Origin: Liquidambar formosana
Lineage: Eukaryota; Streptophyta; Magnoliopsida; Saxifragales; Altingiaceae
Direction: 5' to 3'
Assembly (NCBI GenBank): GCA_039720395.1
Contig: CM077824.1
Span: forward strand, 20,979,046-21,043,045
Length of the DNA: 64,000 bases
Shown: piece by piece, positions 56,996 to 64,000 of the stretch
How positions within the stretch are numbered: position 1 is the stretch's first letter
How the letters are laid out: the number at the start of each line of letters is the position of its first letter
Made by a program: the position numbers and the translations under genes
Notes under the pieces: model-generated
What the model saw: the letters and a program-made list of their open reading frames with translations, nothing else
Databases searched by the model: none
Told to the model about the DNA's origin: nothing

Positions 56996-58294
56996 CTGTG
57001 GGCGGCAGCAGGGAAGATGATCATTTACAAACAATACATGATAACAAAAGAGATCCATGGAGACACAAAATTGGCATCCCACCGGAACATAATAACAAAA
57101 GAAATCAATGGAGACAAAAAAAAAATAATAAAAGCAAAGTGGGGAGCAAGGATTCAAAAACCAAGATAGACATTTTTTTGCAGTCATAACTTCAAATCTT
57201 GTAAGAGTTCATTAAAAAAGGAAAGTACTATATTTCACTTAACTAAATACTAACTTAATATGTACATTGATCACCTTATATACTATCCGTATGCATGTCA
57301 GAGCAAGTGCATTGAGGTACCATGAGATAGAATTGAGATGGAAAAAAGAAATATTACTATTAGATTCAATAATAAAAAGACTGAATCACAAAATGACGTC
57401 GTTTGATGGCTTTTGTTGGCACCCAAAAGTTGTTGCTTGGTGCCCTTAGTTCTCGCGCCCGCTCAGGGACCCATGCCCCTCCAATCTGCCATCCGCACTC
57501 TCTTAGTCTCTCTCATCCTTTCCTTACCCTTTCTCTGCCATCTCCACCAACACCCACCTAGAATCTCTTCATTTCAGTCCTCTCTCTACGCCTTCCTCTC
57601 TATCTCTCTGCCTCTGCCTCTCCTTCTATTTCCTCCTCCGGTAACTATGCTCCCCCCGTGCCGTCGTCAACGAAGTAGAAGCAACAAGCCTCTATCAGGT
57701 ATTCTCCGTGCTTGGGAATATAGCCATGTTTCTCTATTTTTTTCCCCCAATTATTAGGTTTGTTGATTTCTTCAGAATCAGGTGTGTCTCTATGAACTCA
57801 ATCAGTTTGCAATTTTTCTTGTTTATTAGGGTTTCTTTCATATGGTGTTTGGCCGTCCGTGGATTACTCCTGCCTCTTCTCAAACTAGAACTCAGAGAAC
57901 TAAAATCAGCTGCTGTTTCGTTCTATGAGAACCGTGGTATATCTTTCATCTTCTTCTTCTTCTTCTTCTCACCTACTTCTATTCTTTTTTATTTTTACGG
58001 ATTTCTATTTCGTTTGAGTTTAGGGTTTTTTTATTCTTTTTTGTTTGCTGCCCAGGTATGCTTTCTCTCTGCAAATGGGTTTGTACTCTGCTTTTTTTTT
58101 TTTTCTAAATTAAACTCTGCTTTGTTTGTTGATGGGTTTTGAGAAATTTTTCTGCGTTTGTGCAGAAAGCTTGGTTGGATAAGACTATAGGTGGTGTTTG
58201 TTTGTCAATTGCGGCAAAGGGTTAGCTATTACGGGAATAGATATACCTTTACACCGAAGATGGTAAATTCTTCTAATTTTGGATTTCATTTTAG
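56996..58294 (+). other. Spacer with a CT-rich, promoter-like stretch
   Basis: 56996-57250 is presumed nucleolin intron remnant. 57480-57620 is a strongly CT-rich plus-strand stretch, then 'cctccggtaactatgctccc', which resembles a plant 5' UTR and first exon/intron border. Frames at 57413-58142 have no recognised domain. It could be the 5' end that drives the downstream fragments, but this is conjecture. Confidence 0.35.
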
Positions 58295-58928
58295 GTTCTC
58301 TGGCCTGATGGTAAATTCTTTCTGAGATTAACAAATACTCAGAGCGAAATAGATGATACTCCATCGAATCAGAGAACTCTTCAAACTACCAGTCATATTG
58401 TTGGGAGTAACCTCTCTAAAGCGGGGGTTTCATTTCAACTACAGCTTGAGGCAGCTCGTAGAGCTAGTGATGTCAAGAAAATGATTTTTGGTGAGTTAAT
58501 CTTATCATTACAGTGATCTATATGTTATCTTTAATTTGATACTTGAGAGTATTTACCTTTCTAATAAATTCTAGTTGTGGTCAATATTTTATGTTGTTAT
58601 TTGATCACTAGTTTGAGGTAGTTTTCTTAGTCTAGTAGGACAAGGATCCTCTTTTTTCTTTTCTTTTTCTTGTTCTTTTTCTTTTTAAATTTTTCCTATT
58701 TTTTGTTGTGAAATTTTGATTTGTAGTACTTGGGCTCCAGTAATCTGCATGTGTTATACTAGATATGCTTGGTTAATTAATGTTGAGAAAAGGCTTTCCG
58801 TTTGCACTTGTCCTATCACAAGAAGTTAATGCCTGAGAGTACTCACTGACTGATAAAATAACAAAGAGAGAAGATGGGGCTATCTGGAGTTTCTGTTGAT
58901 ATTGATTTGTGGGGCATATGGATGTCTC

Positions 58929-58960
<32 letters not shown>

Positions 58961-60645
58961 TTTAACATTTTTTTTTTTTTAATAGTAAGGGCCTTGGAAT
59001 TGAGTTAGTGATTCATTCATATTGTTTTGTTGATAATGGTTATACATCGATATTCCATTGCCAACTCATGTGTTCAACTAATATGTGCTTAATATTTGCC
59101 TCTTTTATAAAGAGAAGAAATTAATATAGAATTAGGAAGCTACTTCCCTGATAAACAATCTATCTTATTTGGGTTACTATTAGAATTTTCTACATGGATA
59201 CTGCCACAGCCTCCTATAGTCCTACGTTGATATGTGTTAGACTAGAGTTACCATAAAATGCTGGTTAATGTAGTATTTGTTTTGATTTCTTGATATATAC
59301 ATAGGAAACTTTTGCACTCGAGTCTCTCTTAGATATATTGCCAATTTTTAGTAGGCACCTTCTCACCCATTTCACCTAGTCAAAGCTCAATAAGTCAGTT
59401 ATTTGTACTTTTTTTGGATGAGTATTGTTTGTCCTTTCTTTGTGTTATCTATTGGTTCATATTCAATTAGATGGTAGTATGGTACTATGGAACCAAGGTT
59501 GAAAAGATTGAAAAAATCAGCATTAACAACTGCTGATGAAGGATTTTAAGCTTCCAATGCTTCATATCCCAAGAAAAGCATCTCTTTCACACTGTCTGTA
59601 GACCATACTAGTAAACAATGTTCCAGCTGCTTGATTTAAATGAGCGGATGAGACCATGTTCTTTTTTCCATGATCCAACATTATGGCTGATAGCTTACAT
59701 GCCAATTCACATTCTGTGTACCAGGGTTCCATGAACGGGCAACTCTGTTTTAGAAATTTTCCTATTTGAATTCCTGCCACTGGAATTACTTTAATATTAT
59801 AATTAGTAATGGGGTAAGGAAATAAGTTCCTTTTTTTCGTTCTTTTTGTGGACCATGACAAAGGTCCCTTGGGTTGTAGTTGCAAAGCTGAGAAAGGAGG
59901 AGGTAGCCTAATGCTCGAATGCATTCCAGGTCACTGGAGACTTGTCCCATAACCATATTTTGATGAAAATTATACATTTATACGTTCACTTAAAAAAATA
60001 ATGGAATGAAATTTAAAAATAGAAACAAAAACAAAATCCAATGGGATATCCAGCATACTATCTGCAAACATGCCTAGCAGCCCTGTTACTAAGAGATTAA
60101 ACAAGGACTTACATAGCAGAGTTACGGCAAATATTTATTGATCGCTTTTCATTTTACTGTTCTTTGCTTGCTTTGATTTCCATGCTCTATAGTTTACTGC
60201 GAAGACTTGGTATCAGTCTAGGAAACCACTTGATTACTTTCTGTATGTAACAAATAAGAACTTTCCTTCACCTTCTTGGTTAGGAGGAGCTCCAACAACC
60301 TTAGTCAGCTTGATTGGGCATAAGCAGTACAAGCGTTGTGCAAAAGATGTATATTATTTCCTTCAGGTAAAGCTTCTTTTAAACCTTTCCACCATGCATT
60401 GTGGCACTGTGGTTCCCTTTTTCATTTTCTTCACCCCAAACCCCCCCCCCTGCGCGCGCCTGCCCACCGCCCGAGAAAAAAGTCAGCCTAACAAGTACTA
60501 AACCATTTATTGTAAATTGCAGTCTACCACCTGCGTGAAGCAACTTGCATATGGAGCACTAGAACTGTTAATCATATCAGTTTTCCCAGAGCTGCGAGAT
60601 CTTGTGGTGGATGTTCATAAGCAGATGCGTACTCAACCTGTATAG
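58295..60645 (+). pseudogene. PXA/PX sorting-nexin-like gene, last three exons
   Basis: Exons 58295-58490 ('LWPDGKFFLRLTN', 'QLEAARRASDVKKMIF'), 60284-60366 ('GGAPTTLVSLIGHKQYKRCA', 'KDVYYFLQ') and 60523-60645 ('STTCVKQLAYGALELLIISV', 'FPELRDLVVDVHKQM', 'RTQPV', stop TAG). All three junctions have AG/GT borders and matching phase (G|GA at 58490/60284). This is the C-terminal Nexin_C region of plant 'Phox-associated / PX / sorting nexin' proteins, which act in endosomal sorting. The transmembrane, PXA and PX parts are missing upstream, so it is a 3' fragment. No stop interrupts the three exons, so it was acquired fairly recently or is under little decay. Confidence 0.8.
58939..58962. repeat. 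Microsatellite (TA)n
   Basis: TA dinucleotide run inside the first intron of the sorting-nexin-like fragment, followed by a T-run. Confidence 0.9.
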
Positions 60646-61293
60646 CTAGTTTTATTTTTCTTCAAACTTATTCATACTCACAATGGCTATTTAACTCCCA
60701 AAGATAACAAGGCCTAAATGTCAAAATCATTCCGAGATTAAAAAGATCACATGGTTTACTTATTGTGGTGCCATCGGTTTTAATGGCTTTGCCTGTAGTG
60801 TTCATATTTTCTAGAGACAGTAACCAAGGATTGGTGAGTTATATATGGAATTCTTTTTGGGATTTGGGAAATAGCTCTGGATTTCTCTCATTCTAAACTG
60901 TACAAAATGTATATCTAGAATCTGTATAGAAGTCATCTTCGGTGTAAAAGTTCCTCTAATCCAAGCATTACCCTTGGATAAGACTATAGGTCCTTTAGCT
61001 GTCCAAAAGCATGTGCCAGAATTATTTTAATTTCATTTGGTTGGTTTATCAAAGTTTTTGAGTAAAATGGTCCTCTTTCAGTTTTACCTTCTTTGGGTGG
61101 CATGTATGATATGAAAGGATTATCAACGATTTCTTGATCTTTCAGAGGATTCCAAATGAATCATTGCAGGATCAGGATGCATCTGGAATTTTTTTTTTTT
61201 CCTTTCCATCAATCATTAACTTTGCATGGAACTTCGGAAGACTGATTCTTTATTGCTTGAAGCCTACTTATTTTTATCTTGTATTGTATGCAG
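60646..61293. other. Spacer with a possible unassigned exon
   Basis: 61146-61189 follows 'gatctttcag' and reads 'RIPNESLQDQDASG', but ends in a T-run rather than a GT donor and was not assigned to a family. The rest is intron-like AT-rich sequence. Confidence 0.3.
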
Positions 61294-61366
61294 GATTGCA
61301 GGGAAGATGCTTGGACAGATACTTGTTACCAAACAAACCGGTCCCCAGGGCAAAGTAGTCAGCAAG
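61294..61366 (+). pseudogene. Succinyl-CoA ligase beta-subunit exon fragment
   Basis: After 'ttgtattgtatgcag' and before a GT donor the frame reads 'IAGKMLGQILVTKQTGPQGK' then 'VVSK'. This is the highly conserved segment of the mitochondrial ADP-forming succinyl-CoA ligase beta subunit (ATP-grasp N-terminal part, following the substrate-loop 'GG.H'). Both splice borders look intact. Neither flanking exon was found near it. The full enzyme makes succinate and ATP in the TCA cycle; a single 24-codon exon cannot. Confidence 0.8.
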
Positions 61367-61439
61367 GTTTGGCATTGGTTATCTATTCTATTTGCAACTT
61401 ATATGTCGAGTTGTCTAAATCTGTCATATATCAATCTGA

Positions 61440-61520
61440 ATGGTGAAAAAGGATCTGTATATCTCACCCAAAGTAGTTGGGATTATGGCTTTGTTGAGTT
61501 GAGTTGAGTTGAGTTTGCAT
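61440..61520 (+). mobile_element. RTE/SINE-type 3' tail with (GAGTT)n
   Basis: 'cccaaagtagttgggattat' and 'ggctttgttgagttgagttg' resemble the shared 3' tail of plant RTE LINEs and Au-type SINEs ('agtTGGGAT.aggcttTGTTG' plus simple repeat). Only the tail is present. Confidence 0.4.
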
Positions 61521-61917
61521 GTCATGGATGTTCTTCTTCTTCATTTTATTTTTATTTTTTTTAATAATGATTAGTTGTATAAAAAGCAACTAGAGGGTTA
61601 AAATAAAATTTTTGAGGGGTTAAATAAAAATTGGTAGGGTCAAATTTTAAAATACTCATAATTTAGTTCAATTTTAAAAAAAAAAAAAAGAAAAAACAGA
61701 AGGTTAAGGGGGTCAATTCCCCCCCCCCCTTGACCCCCTCCTCCCTCCGCCCCTGTCTTGTGCCGATGTCCTGACAGAGGAGAAGGGGTAAAAACTTGTA
61801 TACAATGGTGACTTGATCATCCATATCACAAGTCAATGAAAAGAAGGAAAATGGTTACTATTTCAGACCTGGCATACCCACATGGAGCCTGATATAATAT
61901 ATAGAGTGTTTGATGAG
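61521..61917. other. No recognised gene; C-rich dispersed repeat end
   Basis: 61670-61760 has an A-run followed by 'cccccccccccttgaccccc' and 'ccgcccctg', a phrase common at ends of dispersed plant elements. Nothing else recognised. Confidence 0.4.
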
Positions 61918-62071
61918 AAGGGAAATGCTAGGGTCAGCCACGAAGGACGAACCTTCGCACGCTGATTGGTGCGTGCATAACACACTGATGTGGTTCCCAT
62001 AGCGCGTGTCACTCGCACACCAATCAGCGCACGAAGGTTCGTCCTCTACGGCGGACCCTAGCATCCCTCTT
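61918..62071. mobile_element. Foldback MITE, 154 bp
   Basis: Almost the whole element is an inverted repeat: 'gctagggtc', 'cgaaggacgaaccttcg' and 'gctgattggtg' on the left; 'caccaatcagcg', 'cgaaggttcgtcct' and 'gaccctagc' on the right. Flanks share ATGAG (61913-61917 and 62073-62077), a possible short target duplication. Confidence 0.8.
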
Positions 62072-62328
62072 AATGAGAAATCATGGACCCTAATAAAATA
62101 AAGAGAAAATAAAGTATGGCAGCTGAAGGTAGATGAAACCTTAGTATGGCCTTAAATTAATGGCCCCTGAAATTATAGTTAACTGGGGAAGGTAGAGTGA
62201 CCTGTGGTGCAGCAGAATATTTTAGCGAGTAAGAAACAGTCCATAACTATGGGTAGGGAGCTCTTGACGAGGGTTGGGGGAAGAATACTGAAATAAGTAT
62301 AAATGAGCATGAATATAATGGCCGAGTG
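62072..62328. other. No recognised gene
   Basis: Spacer between a MITE and a SINE, with nothing recognised in it. Confidence 0.4.
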
Positions 62329-62517
62329 AACCCAGTGGGTTGGTCTAGTGGTTGGGCACTTGGCCCTAAAGTGACTATCTTGAGTGGAGGTAAAAGATCC
62401 CGAGTTCGAGTCTCAGTACTTTGGAAAAAATCCCTAGGCTAATGATTTACCATTGCCCACCAGTCGTGACAGTGATTAGTCCCTTGGTTGTTAAAGACCA
62501 AAAAAATAATAATAATA
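62329..62517 (+). mobile_element. tRNA-derived SINE with ~14 bp TSD
   Basis: Flanks ATAATGGCCGAGTG (62315-62328) and ATAATGGCCAAGTG (62518-62531). Pol III A box TGGTCTAGTGG (62341-62351) and B box GAGTTCGAGTC (62402-62412), then a tRNA-unrelated body and an (AAT)n tail. The tRNA-like head cannot fold as a full tRNA and there is no CCA or terminator, so this is a SINE and not a tRNA gene. Confidence 0.9.
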
Positions 62518-62531
62518 ATAATGGCCAAGTG

Positions 62532-63536
62532 GAGTATCAAACTCTCCCCCCCCCCCCCCCAAATGACTGCATTAGGGTCAGTTTAAGCCTACGTTCTCTG
62601 TTGTTTCTCTTTATTAGGTGAAGAATCAACTCCTTTTTCCAAATGACTGCAACTTTTTTTTTTTTTTTTTCAAATTAAAGATTCACGGAGGTCCTAAATA
62701 ATGGAAGTTTTAAATTTCAATTATTTATATGCTTGCCTTTCCTACATTTTCTTTGTAAAGCAGCTTGAATTTAATGACCTTGGATGTCCTCAAAATATTT
62801 TGCGATATGTATTTATTGAATGCCCTCAGATTACCAATTGGACATTAACACAGAGAGATATGGGATATGCTCTTAAAGTCAAAGAATGCCCACATAAAAT
62901 CTAAATGTCCTTTTATGTTTTTCACACAATATTTTAGAACTATTACGTTGGTTATAATATCCAAGAAGCTCTAGTATTGATAATTGCCTCTATGATTTAC
63001 TAGGAAGAGCTATACTTGTAGGTTGGTTTGTGCCCAAAATGGTTAAGGACCTCTTCGGTTTGGTGCTGAAATGAGGAAATGGAAATCACATTTTTTTAGG
63101 TAGATATTGTCCAGCCAATATTATGGACTATCTAGAAGAGAAGAAACTATTGGATGTCCCATGGATATTGAATTTTTTTCATTATGTTTTTTATGTAATT
63201 TTGTGAACAAATCCAATGTTGTGAATGGGACAATTCAAGAGTATGGCTGCCTTCTTCACAAATTATAGTAAAAATAAATCTGAAACATAAGCATTTCTTG
63301 AATTCCATTAATAATGACTATAGCTCCAATTCGTCATGATGAACCGATTCTAGATGATTGAGTTTGTACCTTTATAAATTATTATGAGACAACCAATCAT
63401 GCCCTTACTAAATTCACAGAACTCCCATGCCCTTATCTTTTTATGTATATGTTAAGCAAGATCAAGTTGTGAGTTTTATATGAATAAAGAAAGGTTTTAT
63501 TGTGTGATTTTGACTTTTTGTCCTTTTGATTTGCAG
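62532..63536. other. AT-rich spacer; one exon-like stretch unassigned
   Basis: 62546-62561 is a C-run. 62761-62900 follows 'ctttgtaaag' and reads 'QLEFNDLGCPQNILRYVFIE' then 'CPQITNWTLTQRDMGYALKV', open but not recognised. No other gene seen. Confidence 0.35.
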
Positions 63537-63606
63537 AACTTATTTTTATATGGGTATGGTGCTATATTCAACTTCCTATCAATTCTTGGAATTGCCATTT
63601 TTTAAG
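63537..63606 (+). pseudogene. CMP-sialic-acid-transporter-like exon with a premature stop
   Basis: After 'ttgatttgcag' the frame reads 'NLFLYGYGAIFNFLSILGIA' then 'IF', TAA, and a canonical AG|GTATGA donor. This resembles a membrane-segment exon of plant CMP-sialic-acid-transporter-like nucleotide-sugar transporters, in Golgi membranes, where the TAA replaces a Lys codon. A candidate next exon at 63722 is too diverged to claim. No other exons of the gene were found. Confidence 0.5.
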
Positions 63607-64000
63607 GTATGAAAGTGAAATCTATATCATCAATTTGTTTAGAAATTTAGATTTTAATGGAGAAGAATGTTTTTTACTTGTACTTATACCTTAAAAAATT
63701 ATTTTATTGTTTTCCATTTCAGGGACATTTCGTTGAGGCATCACTCAAGGTCTTCTAGTTTTTGAGATTAAGGGGGCTAATGGGAGATTGCAGCAGTGTC
63801 GACTCAAATGTTTTGTTGTTATATATTCTTCTTTTTGAACTTTATTTTGACATTCTATATATAAATTTTGTTAGTCCAGTTTACAAACATATACTTAAAA
63901 CTTTATGAATGTATGAATGTTTTTTGAATTAGGTTCAATTGGTTTAAATCATAGACATGGCTGGTTGGGAGTTGATGTCAATTGTGGATTAATGCACTTA
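63607..64000. other. No recognised gene
   Basis: 63722-63820 follows an AG acceptor ('ccatttcag') but its frames carry no known motif. The rest is AT-rich to the end of the window. Confidence 0.4.

Noticed and set aside
59562..59924. 120-codon minus-strand ORF with Cys-rich middle
   Set aside because: No recognised domain and antisense to an intron of the sorting-nexin-like fragment; could be an unknown element, but unsupported.
61146..61189. Exon joined to the succinyl-CoA ligase exon
   Set aside because: The wording does not fit that enzyme, and it ends in a T-run rather than a donor site.
62341..62412. tRNA gene
   Set aside because: A and B boxes are present, but there is no tRNA fold, the body continues into a SINE with an (AAT)n tail, and it has a 14 bp target duplication.
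62701..62904. 67-codon plus-strand ORF as another captured exon
   Set aside because: It follows an AG and is open, but no family could be recognised; left as unassigned.

Overview
This is nuclear DNA of a flowering plant, most likely a eudicot. The evidence is AT-rich non-coding sequence, GT-AG introns, plant-only families (F-box/FBA protein, wall-associated-kinase fragments, a GMI1-like ATPase) and dense nests of plant transposable elements. No complete, intact host gene was found. No rRNA gene, functional tRNA gene or CRISPR array was seen. The species cannot be named from the sequence.

Layout. 1-3.3 kb: remains of a Ty3/gypsy element with an antisense Transposase_28-type ORF beside a plus-oriented LTR. 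4.8-10.8 kb: a ~1 kb unit present twice, separated by a solo LTR and a LINE fragment; the second copy is split and carries SINEs. 10.9-21.4 kb: a rearranged Ty1/copia composite with two head-to-head copies forming a ~2.1 kb-armed inverted repeat, plus a nested 1.69 kb solo LTR. 21.6-27.0 kb: a second, SIRE-like copia element on the minus strand that has lost its 3' half. 27.3-30.7 kb: an L1-type LINE interrupted by another element. 31.2-37.1 kb: solo LTR, F-box 3'-end duplicates, an inverted pair of wall-associated-kinase fragments with a 59 nt loop, and an F-box gene split by a 523 bp hAT element with a perfect 8 bp target duplication. 37.4-39.4 kb: a PIF/Harbinger-type element carrying an Agenet-domain exon. 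39.8-43.7 kb: LINE remnant, SINE, Tourist-like MITE, and the 3' end of a copia element. 43.7-45.0 kb: a CACTA end followed by eight indel-free 117 bp tandem repeats.

47-64 kb is a cluster of host-gene fragments. A nucleolin-like gene fragment (minus strand) is split by a 6.5 kb CACTA element (49962-56499, TSD TAG). That CACTA element itself carries the first ATPase exons of a GMI1/SMCHD1-like gene. To the right, plus-strand exons of a PXA/PX sorting-nexin-like gene, a succinyl-CoA ligase beta gene and a CMP-sialic-acid-transporter-like gene lie one after another, which looks like multi-gene capture.

The genes do not form a pathway. The biology here is transposon-driven: gene interruption, exon capture, and two large inverted repeats that could make double-stranded RNA. 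Three unrelated elements also share a design of repeated self-complementary 8-10-mers. No clearly new system was found; the strongest leads are the two capture clusters, the kinase hairpin and the split F-box gene.
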